DNA from: CALECP01 sp964389925
GTDB lineage: Bacteria; Chloroflexota; Anaerolineae; Promineifilales; Promineifilaceae
Direction: 5' to 3'
DNA: 64,000 nt
NCBI GenBank assembly: GCA_964389925.1
Contig: CAYMGE010000015.1
Location: forward strand, 1 to 64,000
Part shown: positions 18,241 through 27,697 of the stretch, piece by piece
Position numbering within the stretch: the stretch's first letter is position 1
Layout: each line of letters opens with the position of its first letter
Notes under the pieces: generated by a model
What the model was told of the DNA's origin: nothing
What the model saw: the letters and a program-made list of their open reading frames with translations, nothing else
Databases searched by the model: none
Translations under genes and position numbers: made by a program

Positions 18241-20019
18241 ATGCTCAAAACAGAAAGCTGCGGTGCATTGCGCCGTGAAGATGTTGGAAAGACCGTGACA
18301 CTCGCAGGTTGGGTCAACAAGCGCCGTGACATGGGCGGCTTGATCTTTATCGACTTGCGCGACCGTTTTGGTTTGACTCAAGTGGTTGTCGATGCCAGTC
18401 GCTCACAGGCGGCGTTTGATTTGGCGGAGACTATTCGTCCTGAATATGTTTTGCAAGTGAGAGGTGAGGTGGTTGCACGGCTTGAAGGGCAGGAAAATGA
18501 GAAGTTGGCGACGGGAGAGGTTGAGGTTTCGGCCGATACCATCATCATCCTCAACAAATCAAAGACCCCACCACTCCTCATTGATCGTGACGGCGGTGAA
18601 GATGAAACGTTGCGCCTCAAATATCGCTATCTCGACTTGCGCCGCGAACGGATGCAACGCAACATCGTTATGCGTCACAAGGCGATCAAGTACATCCGCG
18701 ACTTTCTCGATGAGCGCGACTTTGTCGAGGTCGAAACGCCCATTCTATTCAAAAGCACACCAGAAGGCGCACGCGACTATCTCGTTCCCAGCCGCGTTCA
18801 TCCCGGCAAATTTTATGCGCTACCTCAATCACCACAGCAGCTAAAGCAGCTTCTCATGGTCGCTGGCTATGAACGCTATTTCCAGATCGCACGCTGCTTC
18901 CGCGATGAAGACCAACGCGCCGACCGTCAGCCAGAATTCACCCAACTCGACATGGAAATTAGCTTTGTCGAGCGGGATGACATTCTCGACCTGATCGAAG
19001 CGTTGATGCGTGGCATGGTCAAAGAGGTCGGCTACGTCCCGTTGGCTTGGGAAGATTTTCCACGTTTAAGCTATCAAGAGGCGGTCGAAAAATATGGCAC
19101 AGATCGTCCCGACTTGCGTTATGGTCTCGAAATTCAAAACATCAGTGAACTCGCTGGGCAAACATCTTTTGGCGTGTTTGCCAACAACGTCGCCGCGGGC
19201 AAGCCCGTCAAGGCATTGAAAGCACCGGGCTTGGGTGGCTATAGCCGCAAGCAGATGAATGAGCTTGAGGATTTTGCCAAAAAGCAGGGCGCGAAAGGGC
19301 TGGCGTGGATTGCGATTCATCCTGAATCGGGACAGGCCAAAGGGTTTATCACCAAATTTTTCACAACGGAGCAACTTGCGGAACTGTTTGACCGCATGGA
19401 GGCACAGCCGGGCGACCTGATTTTGATCGTGAGCGATGAGAAGCTGGTGACACGCGATGTGATGGGTGCGTTGCGGACTGAAATTGCAGATCGGCTTGGC
19501 TATACAGATAAGAAAGAGCTGGCATTCTGCTGGGTCATAGATTTCCCGCTGTTTGAGGAAGAACAGACAGACGGACATTATGCACCCAGCCATCACATGT
19601 TCACCGCACCAAAGCGCGAGCATATTCCACTGTTAGACAGTGATCCACATGCCGTTTTGAGCGATCAGTATGACCTCGTTTGCAATGGGTATGAAGTCGC
19701 CGGCGGCAGTATCCGTATTCATGAGCGCGAATTGCAGAATAAGATCATGGGCATGATCGGTTTCTCGATTGATGAAGCAAAAGAGCAGTTTGGTCACATG
19801 CTGGAAGCGTTTGAGTTTGGTGCGCCCCCCCATGGCGGGATCGCGCCCGGCATCGACCGCATCATGGCGTTGATGGCAGGTGAACCAAATATCCGCGAGG
19901 TGATGGCGTTTCCGAAAAATCAAAACGCGACCGACGTAATGGCGGATGCGCCATCGGCCGTCGCTCAAAAGCAACTGGACGAGTTGCACATTGATTTGGC
20001 GGGCAAGGCGATGGCTTAA
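18241..20019 (+). CDS. aspS: Aspartyl-tRNA synthetase
   Basis: A class II synthetase that charges tRNA(Asp). The 592 residues are the bacterial type: N-terminal OB-fold anticodon domain (TVTLAGWVNKRRDMGG), motif 2 around YFQIARCFRDED, the inserted GAD domain in the middle, and motif 3 GIAPGIDRIM near the C-terminus. The frame opens at 18196, but the ATG at 18241 (MLKTESCGALRRED) matches the family and is preceded by an AGGAAG Shine-Dalgarno sequence about 7 bases upstream. Whether it also charges tRNA(Asn) cannot be decided from the sequence by eye. Confidence 0.96.
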   Translation: MLKTESCGALRREDVGKTVTLAGWVNKRRDMGGLIFIDLRDRFGLTQVVVDASRSQAAFDLAETIRPEYVLQVRGEVVARLEGQENEKLATGEVEVSADTIIILNKSKTPPLLIDRDGGEDETLRLKYRYLDLRRERMQRNIVMRHKAIKYIRDFLDERDFVEVETPILFKSTPEGARDYLVPSRVHPGKFYALPQSPQQLKQLLMVAGYERYFQIARCFRDEDQRADRQPEFTQLDMEISFVERDDILDLIEALMRGMVKEVGYVPLAWEDFPRLSYQEAVEKYGTDRPDLRYGLEIQNISELAGQTSFGVFANNVAAGKPVKALKAPGLGGYSRKQMNELEDFAKKQGAKGLAWIAIHPESGQAKGFITKFFTTEQLAELFDRMEAQPGDLILIVSDEKLVTRDVMGALRTEIADRLGYTDKKELAFCWVIDFPLFEEEQTDGHYAPSHHMFTAPKREHIPLLDSDPHAVLSDQYDLVCNGYEVAGGSIRIHERELQNKIMGMIGFSIDEAKEQFGHMLEAFEFGAPPHGGIAPGIDRIMALMAGEPNIREVMAFPKNQNATDVMADAPSAVAQKQLDELHIDLAGKAMA

Positions 20020-20525
20020 GAAGGATGAAGGATGAGGGATAAAAGAAGGCCTGTAACTTGAGCATTTACGAACGGGGTTCCTTCCCTCTAGCCTAACGCC
20101 ATATCCTCGGTACGAGAGAAGGGGGTCGGGGGTGAGGGTTTCGCGGCAAAGCCGCTTTCTTGCTTCGCACGTTGTCACTTCGCCCTTTATCTAGGATAAT
20201 AGAGGTAGGAAAGCGACGTGAGATAGCATATTTTTTCTGTTTGTCAAGGGTTCGCGAAAGGCCGTCTAAGGCTCGGAAACGGTGGAAAATGGCGGTTAGG
20301 CGCGAAAAGCGTCGATCAGGGTGTCATTTTGACCAATTTTTCTCTCATCTACGGCTCAGATTGTCGTTTTTTTACAAACTTTTTCGTGACCCTCGCAAGC
20401 AGTATTAGCGGTGAACTTTTTAGCGATTTATGGTATACTATCTGTCGTGTTCTAGCTACCCTAAGAGGGTTTTGTTGCGAAAAACGCTCTGTTTTGTGCA
20501 AATTCGCAACCTGTGGATAACTGCT
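20020..20525 (+). promoter_or_regulatory. CRISPR leader region
   Basis: About 500 bases without a gene between aspS and the first repeat. A short GC hairpin followed by T residues at 20143-20158 may end aspS transcripts. The part nearest the array is AT-rich and contains an extended -10 element TGGTATACT at 20431-20439, about 87 bases before repeat 1, suited to start pre-crRNA transcription on the plus strand. The array is degenerate at its other end, which agrees with the leader being here. Confidence 0.6.
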
Positions 20526-21567
20526 GTCAGATCGGCCGAGTCACCTCGTTGAGGATTGAGACACAAGGCCCTTCCTCAAACACCGTACCGTCACAATCGT
20601 CAGATCGGCCGAGTCACCTCGTTGAGGATTGAGACTAGCGGTCTACCTCTTGCCCGTTCACGAACTTGAGTCAGATCGGCCGAGTCACCTCGTTGAGGAT
20701 TGAGACTCACCGGTCAGCTTAATGCCGTTGGCCGTAGCTTGCGGGTCAGATCGGCCGAGTCACCTCGTTGAGGATTGAGACCGTCCGACGAACCCATCCC
20801 AGTGGATGCGGGCCTGCGTCAGATCGGCCGAGTCACCTCGTTGAGGATTGAGACCGTACGCCTGAGATCACATTGGCTCCTCTACCGTTAGTCAGATCGG
20901 CCGAGTCACCTCGTTGAGGATTGAGACACGAAGCACCGTCGTTTTGGAACCCTCGGTTTCGTCAGATCGGCCGAGTCACCTCGTTGAGGATTGAGACAAG
21001 CGAAGGCAAGGCTTTTAGCAAAAACTGCTTCACGAGTCAGATCGGCCGAGTCACCTCGTTGAGGATTGAGACTCATCTGTCCCCTGCATGAAAATGCCGT
21101 TTGCAACACGGTCAGATCGGCCGAGTCACCTCGTTGAGGATTGAGACCTCCTCACCGTAATACTCCGTCATGCCACAGGTGTGGTCAGATCGGCCGAGTC
21201 ACCTCGTTGAGGATTGAGACATAATTACAATGACGAGCAGTGTGGCCATAATGGCCGTCAGATCGGCCGAGTCACCTCGTTGAGGATTGAGACACCATCC
21301 TCTAATTCGTGTTTTACTGTTACACTTGTCAGATCGGCCGAGTCACCTCGTTGAGGATTGAGACCTGCACGGGCGGTGGATACGTCGTCCATCAAAGCTG
21401 TCAGATCGGCCGAGTCACCTCGTTGAGGATTGAGACAATCAACAAGGCCAAAACCAAAGCGGAAATTCCGCGTCAGATCGGCCGAGTCACCTCGTTGAGG
21501 ATTGAGACAGCTTGCAAACCGTTAATGATTGTCACTTTCAGTCGTCAGATCGGCCGAGTCACCTCGT
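20526..21567 (+). CRISPR. CRISPR array, 14 full repeats plus a truncated one, 14 spacers
   Basis: Fourteen identical 37-base repeats begin GTCAGATCGGCCGAGTC and end GAGGATTGAGAC. They start at 20526, 20599, 20670, 20745, 20818, 20891, 20961, 21036, 21111, 21184, 21257, 21328, 21400 and 21472. A fifteenth copy at 21544-21567 keeps only the first 24 bases and marks the distal end. Spacers are 33-38 bases long and all different. The repeat end ATTGAGAC resembles the 5' handle of type I and type III crRNAs, giving plus-strand transcription. Each repeat contains TCGGCCGA at positions 7-14, the same octamer that is iterated through this genome. No cas gene is in the window. Confidence 0.98.
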
Positions 21568-22256
21568 AGCTTTCTATAAACAAGTCAAGGAAATAGTGTA
21601 AATTGGTGAAAAAAGAAAAGTAGGCAGGGGGTATTGGCTCATTTGCAAAAAAGAACAGATGAGCTACACATGGTGTGTTTGCCACAGTGCGAGTTTAGAT
21701 ATTCGTGTTCCGATAGTTAAAGAGGTCATAATGGTCAATGGAGAACGTGGAATGGAGAATTGTTAATTGTGATTGCTGCGAGCTGTTTTGATACTTGCGC
21801 TTATAGCTCCTTCACTGATATTTTCAGTTTGTGAATGAAATCCTTTGCGCTTTCTGCAATAACAATTCTCCGTTCCCCATTCTCCATTGATAATTTCCTG
21901 CTCACAAACGAGAAAAGCACAATCTAATGCCGTTTATCTCACCCCATTTGAGCGATGCGCCACAAAACGGGCGAGACAAATGGCATGAACATCATGATAA
22001 TGATAGACTGCACGCCGTTTGCCCATACATTTTACTGATTTGACATGCACTCAAATGGTTTTTGTGAGTTCAACAAGGCAAAAAGGATGCGATTGGCCTT
22101 GCGAGCGGCGTGGTTGCAAAGAATAGTAGAGGGCGATGAGAGGGTAAAAAGAGCGATGTTGCCTGAATTTATGCAAAAAACAAGTCGTTTCCCCGCTTCT
22201 CCACCAAAGCTTGGGCTACGTCACACCCACTGCTACTTTGGCAACACCACAATCAC
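21568..22256. other. Gene-poor region after the CRISPR array
   Basis: About 690 bases without a convincing gene. It contains a pair of inverted arms of roughly 40 bases, at about 21730-21771 and 21856-21895, flanking about 85 bases. The arms share AATGGAGAA and GGAGAATTGTTA blocks with a few mismatches. This could be a small non-autonomous mobile element or a large RNA hairpin. A 71-codon frame at 22045-22260 has no protein-like features. Confidence 0.45.
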
Positions 22257-23351
22257 TTAGTTTGTCTCAAACTGCTCAAAAGCCATCTCGTAGCTACGTT
22301 GTGTGATTGTACCGACGGGAGGGATTTTCCCAGTTAGCGCATAGGCGACTTTTGCGACGTGTTCGTGGCTATTTTCGATAAAAATCGTGTAGCGTTGTTG
22401 AATGCCTGCGGCAACTGTACCAACGAGATAGAGATTCGGGATATTGGTTTCCATCGTGTGTTCATCATAGGCGGGGACATGATTTTCGCCGTTTAAGGCC
22501 ACCCCTGCCATTTCAAGCAGCAATTGGTCACCACGATGCCCTGTCGCCAAGAAGACAAAGTCGGTTTTATGTTTGATGATAGGCTCATCGGGGATTGGTT
22601 TGCCGAATTCATTACAGGGAGCGAGGGCAACATAGTCTGGTCGTATCTCGATGGGCGTGACGCTCGGCAAAAACTGGATGTTACCATCCTTGATTTGTAC
22701 TTCTAGATCAGGTAGCAGCCAATGTTTGACGCGCTGGCGGTCGAGGTCGGGGCGACGATGCACAATGGTGACATCTGCGCCGACGCGCCAACAGCGTAGG
22801 GCGGCTTCAACGGCCGAATTACGCCCCCCCACAATCAATAATCGCTGCTGAAAGTAGTCATGCGGATCGTTGAAATAGTGGGTGACAAAAGGGAGGTCTT
22901 CACCAAGTATGCCAACGTTATTTGCATAGTGCATGTCGCCGATGGCGATAATCACTTTTTCAGCAGAGTAATGGCATGTTCCCATGCGCGGCTCAGTTGT
23001 AAGCAGAAAGCTGCCATCTGCCTGCTTTTCAATTCCTACCACAGGCTCAAACGTGTTGATTTTCAGCTCAAACTGCTCAATTACGCTGCGTAAATAGGCG
23101 AGATAGTCTTCCCCCGTGATACGTTGCTGATGGTTGTTTTGAATTGGTACACCGGCGATAGCGACACGTTCGGTTGTGCTAAAAAAATTAGTGTTGCGCG
23201 GCCACCAGCTAATTGTGTGGGCAACTTGGTTTGCGTCAAATTGGATATAAGAAACGCCGAGTCGTTTTAGGCTGACAGCCATTTCGATCCCGACGGGGCC
23301 TGCGCCGATGATGGCGACTTCGTGGTGTTGGATGTGTCCGTTTGAGTTCAT
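22257..23351 (-). CDS. YpdA-like FAD/NAD(P)-dependent oxidoreductase
   Basis: A 364-residue flavoprotein. The FAD-binding GAGPVGIEMAVSLKRLG is at about residues 16-32, a second nucleotide-binding motif (VGGRNSAVEAALRCW) lies near 175-189, and the ATG motif LATGHRGD is near 272. The stretch YPRNTNFFSTTERVAIAGVP-like WWPRNTNFFSTTERVA matches the YpdA (bacillithiol disulfide reductase) group better than thioredoxin reductase, and there is no CxxC redox pair. In Bacillota YpdA reduces bacillithiol disulfide with NADPH; whether this organism makes a low-molecular-weight thiol of that kind is not shown here. No Shine-Dalgarno site is seen. Confidence 0.72.
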   Translation of the reverse strand: MNSNGHIQHHEVAIIGAGPVGIEMAVSLKRLGVSYIQFDANQVAHTISWWPRNTNFFSTTERVAIAGVPIQNNHQQRITGEDYLAYLRSVIEQFELKINTFEPVVGIEKQADGSFLLTTEPRMGTCHYSAEKVIIAIGDMHYANNVGILGEDLPFVTHYFNDPHDYFQQRLLIVGGRNSAVEAALRCWRVGADVTIVHRRPDLDRQRVKHWLLPDLEVQIKDGNIQFLPSVTPIEIRPDYVALAPCNEFGKPIPDEPIIKHKTDFVFLATGHRGDQLLLEMAGVALNGENHVPAYDEHTMETNIPNLYLVGTVAAGIQQRYTIFIENSHEHVAKVAYALTGKIPPVGTITQRSYEMAFEQFETN

Positions 23352-23547
23352 ATATGATAATGAACAAAGCTCTTTGCAGCTAGTTCATCGAGATGAGGCC
23401 ATTTTAGCAAGGTGGAAATAGAGAAAAGTATATTTTGACGATCCGCAAAGGCCGCGCAACGGATTTCTAATCGTCGCGTATAGCCTATATCAACAGTGTG
23501 TTGATATTGCAGACGAAGAAACTGATTCTAAATGCGGAGAATTTGAC

Positions 23548-24561
23548 ATGAAAGAAAAACAAAATAACCCTTCTATATTTGGCCCCATCATATTGATCGC
23601 AATTGGTCTTTTCTGGCTGCTGTCAAATTTCAACATATCTCCTGCGCTCAACTGGGCGCGTCTGTTTCAGATTTGGCCGGTTTTTCTGATTTTGCTCGGC
23701 GTGAACCTGATCGTGAAGAACTTTCGTCGGCCGATCGGCCCCACCCTCAGCGGCTTGGTTGGACTGATTGCAATTGGAATAGCAGCGGCAACGTTGCTGC
23801 TCCCAACAACATCGCGCCGTTTGACAGCGGTCGATGCAACACATCATCAGCAAGTTAGTATTCCGATTGGTGAGGCACGCTCGGCCGAAATTATCATTGA
23901 CACAGGCATTGCTGGAGCTGACATCAGCGTGTTCTCAGACAGCAATAATTTAGTTGAGGGCAATGTGAGCTATCTTGGTGACTTTGAGACCCGTGCCGAG
24001 ATCGACCAAAGTGATGCTGAAGTTCGTTTGGGGACAGAAACAGTTGGCTGGTTTTTGGATCCCACCAACTGGGGCAGTGGTGTTGAACTCTCGCCATGGC
24101 AGCTTGGTATCAATGGTTCTATCCCAACGGAGTTACGGGTTGATAGCGGTATTGGTAGGTTGTCACTCGATTTACGCGGCGCAGATTTGCGCTATTTAGA
24201 TGTAGACACTGGAACTGGCGCAATCACTGCACGATTGCCAGAGGGTGAATATGATGCCAACATCGACACGGGAACTGGCTCGTCAGAATGGCATTTGCCC
24301 CAAACAGGGCGTGGTGAATACAAATTTGATACAGGAACCGGCAGCATCAAGCTTTATTTGCCAGAGGGAATGGAGGCACGGATTGTCTTTGACGGTGGGA
24401 CAGGTCGCTTTAATGGGGATGAGCGATTTGAGCTAATTGAGGGAGATATGGATGATGGCGTTTGGCAAACGGCCGATTATGAGCGAGCGGCAAGTCGCTT
24501 GAGTATTGAGGTTGATAGTGGAACAGGAAGCGTGACGGTACGGCGGCCGACAGGACGATAA
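23548..24561 (+). CDS. LiaF/toast-rack-type membrane protein
   Basis: 337 residues. Three hydrophobic segments in the first 95 residues (starting FGPIILIAIGLFWLL) form an N-terminal membrane region like that of LiaF/LiaI relatives. The rest is a soluble beta-rich domain with repeated D(T/S)GTG motifs (VDTGTGAI, IDTGTGSS, FDTGTGSI, VDSGTGSV), as in DUF4097 or toast-rack beta-solenoids. LiaF-type proteins modulate envelope-stress two-component systems in Bacillota, but no partner kinase is adjacent. A Shine-Dalgarno GGAG lies 8 bases before the ATG. It is convergent with the phosphodiester glycosidase gene. Confidence 0.7.
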   Translation: MKEKQNNPSIFGPIILIAIGLFWLLSNFNISPALNWARLFQIWPVFLILLGVNLIVKNFRRPIGPTLSGLVGLIAIGIAAATLLLPTTSRRLTAVDATHHQQVSIPIGEARSAEIIIDTGIAGADISVFSDSNNLVEGNVSYLGDFETRAEIDQSDAEVRLGTETVGWFLDPTNWGSGVELSPWQLGINGSIPTELRVDSGIGRLSLDLRGADLRYLDVDTGTGAITARLPEGEYDANIDTGTGSSEWHLPQTGRGEYKFDTGTGSIKLYLPEGMEARIVFDGGTGRFNGDERFELIEGDMDDGVWQTADYERAASRLSIEVDSGTGSVTVRRPTGR

Positions 24562-24573
24562 TTTTAGCTGCTG

Positions 24574-25386
24574 TTATTTCGGCCGAATCACCAACACCGT
24601 TGGCAGCAATACCAATGCAGGAACTTCCTCAATTGGGTTAGTCAACAGAACACCGCTCGATGTGCCGCCGTCAAGATTGAGCGCATGAATGAAGTTGAGA
24701 TCGCTTTGGGCAAGATAGCTGCTAAATTCGGGGAGGGTGAAGTAGGAGCGGGCGGTCACAATCAGAATGACGTTGCCGTTTATGTCGATGCCGATGGCAG
24801 TACGGCGGGCGCGGTCGGCCGATTCTCGCACAAACGAGGCTTCTCCATCGATCACCAACATCGGAAATGCCTGTAAACCATCTTCAATGGGCTGGTTTGG
24901 GCGGTATGGCTCAATTGCCAACGGTTGTAGATGTGGTGCGCCGTTTTCTGTCCAAAACATACCGCCAAACGTATAGGTCGTACCGCTTGCAACTCCATCG
25001 ACAATCGTTAGCCCCGTCGCCAGATATTCGGGCGTAAAATAACCACCGTTGAGAACGATGAGTGCGTCTGTCTCCGCCTGCCACTGACGCAGCGTTTTTG
25101 GCTCACCCGGACTATAGCCGACATCAAAGCGAAACTGAACGGGATTGACCCGCAAGACATAAAGTGAATCTTTTAACGCGCCTTCTGCGGTGTAGAGGTT
25201 GATGGTGCGACGGTCGAGTCCTGTTTGTAGTGGAACCCAGCCTGAGTCAGTGGGCGGCGTGGGAATGATAGGGATGACGGTTGGCGTTGGGTTTGACTGG
25301 ACGGTTGGAAGTGACGGGGAGGGGGTTGCAAGAAGTTCGCAACCCATCAGAAAAGGAATGAGGAAGAATAAATAAAGATGGTTCAC
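24574..25386 (-). CDS. Lipoprotein with phosphodiester glycosidase (NAGPA/DUF2233) domain
   Basis: The mature part carries the NAGPA-like domain: LIVLNGGYFTPE, ARRTAIGID and HALNLDGGTSSG are its hallmark motifs. In animals NAGPA uncovers mannose-6-phosphate on enzymes; bacterial members are thought to cleave phosphodiester-linked sugars of wall polymers. The N-terminus has a lipoprotein signal (LFFLIPFLMGCELL), so the protein is probably tethered outside the membrane. The frame is open to 25443, overlapping the upstream gene, but that would put 20 polar residues before the signal; I favour the GTG at 25386. It is the last gene of a three-gene operon with the CpXC and DUF2344 genes. Confidence 0.8.
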   Translation of the reverse strand: MNHLYLFFLIPFLMGCELLATPSPSLPTVQSNPTPTVIPIIPTPPTDSGWVPLQTGLDRRTINLYTAEGALKDSLYVLRVNPVQFRFDVGYSPGEPKTLRQWQAETDALIVLNGGYFTPEYLATGLTIVDGVASGTTYTFGGMFWTENGAPHLQPLAIEPYRPNQPIEDGLQAFPMLVIDGEASFVRESADRARRTAIGIDINGNVILIVTARSYFTLPEFSSYLAQSDLNFIHALNLDGGTSSGVLLTNPIEEVPALVLLPTVLVIRPK

Positions 25387-25417
25387 ACACTCATGATAGC
25401 GGTATTTTGGTTGATCT

Positions 25418-26095
25418 TTATGCCGCTTTTCCCACCTCATCACGCAACGTTAAATCAGCTCGATGAACATGTGTGGCGAGTGGATCAATGTCCAACGCTT
25501 GGATAATGTCGTTGGGGCGACCGGCTTTGCCTTCTTCGGCCGATAACACCATCTCCATTACGACAGGCTCACCGCCCAAAACAGTAATTGACTGCACACG
25601 TGGTCGCAAATTGTAATACTTGCCCCGATTTTTACGACCCGGCTTTTCGACCATGACTTCATCTGCCGACATTAGATCAGAAACGCGCTGCTTGAGATCA
25701 TCCACATCTACATTCACGTGCTTGAAGCGCACGACAAATCGTGCCTTGACCGTCAACGTGGGTAACGCTTTTTGGCGCAGGCTCACCGTCTCGGCCGCGA
25801 CGACCACGATGCCGGGGGCCATGCGCTCTTGCAGTTGCGTCAACGCTTGGCTAGGGTCGATCTCCGTTTCCAGCCAGAGATCGACAATCTCACACTCGCT
25901 TGTGTAACCAAGCGGTAAGGCAGAGGCAAATTGCATTCGCGGCCGACGGTTAAATCCGCGCGTGTATGCCATTGGAATCTCTGCCCGGTTGAGAGCGCGT
26001 TCCCACGTGCGGTTTACGTCGAGGTGACCAATCCAGCGGGCGGCTCCCTCTTTGCGAAAGGTGACACGAAGGCGTTGAACGTAGTTAGCTTGCAT
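25418..26095 (-). CDS. DUF2344 (TIGR03936) radical-SAM-associated protein
   Basis: 225 residues beginning MQANYVQRLRVTFRKEG, with RWIGHLDVNRTWERALNRAEIPMAYT and GFNRRPRMQFASALPLGY, the signature of the DUF2344 family. Members are often fused to or encoded beside a radical SAM protein and rnase G; neither is adjacent here. The biochemical role is unknown. Its ATG shares one base with the stop codon of the upstream CpXC gene (TAATG), implying translational coupling. Confidence 0.87.
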   Translation of the reverse strand: MQANYVQRLRVTFRKEGAARWIGHLDVNRTWERALNRAEIPMAYTRGFNRRPRMQFASALPLGYTSECEIVDLWLETEIDPSQALTQLQERMAPGIVVVAAETVSLRQKALPTLTVKARFVVRFKHVNVDVDDLKQRVSDLMSADEVMVEKPGRKNRGKYYNLRPRVQSITVLGGEPVVMEMVLSAEEGKAGRPNDIIQALDIDPLATHVHRADLTLRDEVGKAA

Positions 26096-27444
26096 TAGGC
26101 AGTGACGGCGAGTCGTTGTTGAACGATGGTGCGAAGTTGACCGAGACGGACACGCACTTCGTTTGGTGCATCGGCGGGCAGTTCGGCCGAAAGTGCATCA
26201 AAACTCGCCAGCAAATCCTGATTGACGTACTGCGCGTTTGCGTCTAGGAACTGGTGTAATTCCCGCTCGCTAGGTGCTTGTAGCATCGCGGTAATCATCT
26301 GCATCGACGGGTCATTTGACTGGCGCATTATCTCTTGAAGATGTGTTCTGATCTCTTTAAGGGCAACAATACGATTTAGGTCGGCCGATTCCTGCGCGAT
26401 CTCTATCTGCTGTTCCAGTGTTATCATAAACGCATCGTTGATTTGTTCCGCCATTTGCTGAATAGCCAGCCGCTTGTCGGGCGCGTCTGCGATCATGTTG
26501 ACGGTGTTGAGGGCTTCCGCCATCAGTTGCGCCGACACTTTTTGCATCTCGTCGTAGATTTTTAGGAGTCGTGTGCGAATCTCTGTCAGGCGGTTAACTG
26601 TACGTTGATCGCCTACTTTGGCGGCCGAGTCCATCTTTTGTGTCAAGACGCTGAAAAATTCATAGCTAATCGCGCCTGTCGCTTCAACAATCGCATCAAT
26701 CGTTGCATCATCATCTATATTTTTGATGACGTGATTGGCAACCATCTGTGGCGTGACTCCATTGTTGGCCTTCGCCTCTTGTTGGAGTGCGTTTATTGCT
26801 AACTGTCGTCTTTCAGCCCGTTTCCCCGCCGCCGTTTGGGTCATGACGAGATATTGCAAATTGGAAAGGCGTGTCATCGCTTCTGATTGCTGTGCCTGCA
26901 CAGCTTGCTGTAGCGTTGCTTGCACCATCTGCACGAACCCATCATCGTCAATGTCAGACTTGCGTTCCTTAAACAGGTAGGCGACGACATCCGTATCAGC
27001 CTTCATCAATGTCTGTAGCAGCTCAACCTGACGCTGCTGCTTTTGCAACATTTCAGGCGTGATTCCCTCGGTCTCGTAGACTTTCTCCATGAACGTTTGC
27101 CAACGGAAAATTTGTTGTGGTTGTAGAAGATAGGCGCGTCGTTTTTCTTGCGGCACATTCTCAACGACAGCACGCACGAGTTGTCCCATCATGCGCTCCT
27201 GCTGGTCATAAGGCAGATTCAACTCCATCGGCACAAACGTCATCAGCAGATCATGTGCTGAATCATGGTAGACGAGCGGCGCGGCAATCTGCCCCGACCA
27301 ACCACAATTCTGGCATTGCGCCATGTTCAAACCACCGCTCAACAACGCCTGTTTGATTTGAGGCACTTGATCGACATCTAAAAGTTGATATACATCGGCC
27401 GTAATCGCGTTACGACAGTTGGGACACTGAATTTGTGTTTGCAT
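26095..27444 (-). CDS. CpXC domain protein
   Basis: 449 residues. The N-terminus has two CPxC-type pairs (QCPNCRN and QCQNCGW) forming a zinc-ribbon-like CpXC domain over the first 125 residues or so. The remaining 300 residues are predicted to be mostly helical, rich in Gln, Ala and Glu, and have no recognised domain. The function of CpXC proteins is not known. It is the first gene of the operon with the DUF2344 and phosphodiester glycosidase genes. Confidence 0.82.
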   Translation of the reverse strand: MQTQIQCPNCRNAITADVYQLLDVDQVPQIKQALLSGGLNMAQCQNCGWSGQIAAPLVYHDSAHDLLMTFVPMELNLPYDQQERMMGQLVRAVVENVPQEKRRAYLLQPQQIFRWQTFMEKVYETEGITPEMLQKQQRQVELLQTLMKADTDVVAYLFKERKSDIDDDGFVQMVQATLQQAVQAQQSEAMTRLSNLQYLVMTQTAAGKRAERRQLAINALQQEAKANNGVTPQMVANHVIKNIDDDATIDAIVEATGAISYEFFSVLTQKMDSAAKVGDQRTVNRLTEIRTRLLKIYDEMQKVSAQLMAEALNTVNMIADAPDKRLAIQQMAEQINDAFMITLEQQIEIAQESADLNRIVALKEIRTHLQEIMRQSNDPSMQMITAMLQAPSERELHQFLDANAQYVNQDLLASFDALSAELPADAPNEVRVRLGQLRTIVQQRLAVTA

Positions 27445-27697
27445 CCGACATCCGTTTTAGAACAGGCGAAACGCCTACTCTACATACTAGATTGATAAAA
27501 TCGAGGGGGAAACCCAGCATGGTATTCTAGCACGCTGGGTCTGTAGAGTTACATCAGTATTCAATAGATTATTCTCATACAGTTTGGCAAAGTTGACATG
27601 GAAAAGTGTTGGTAAATGCGTTATGGTTTACACGACTGTTGAAGAATGTAACTCTCAAGTGACTTCATTTGTGGCTCACAAATTCAAGGATTCTACT

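Noticed and set aside
20085..20160. attC-like core CCTAACGCC near the CRISPR leader
   Set aside because: No partner core or imperfect hairpin could be found around it.
20906..21109. Repeat-containing open frames across the CRISPR array, here and at 21309-21569
   Set aside because: They arise from translating identical repeats and have no initiation signals.
22045..22260. 71-codon frame upstream of the YpdA-like gene stop
   Set aside because: No domain, no ribosome binding site and low complexity in the second half; it reads into the convergent gene end.
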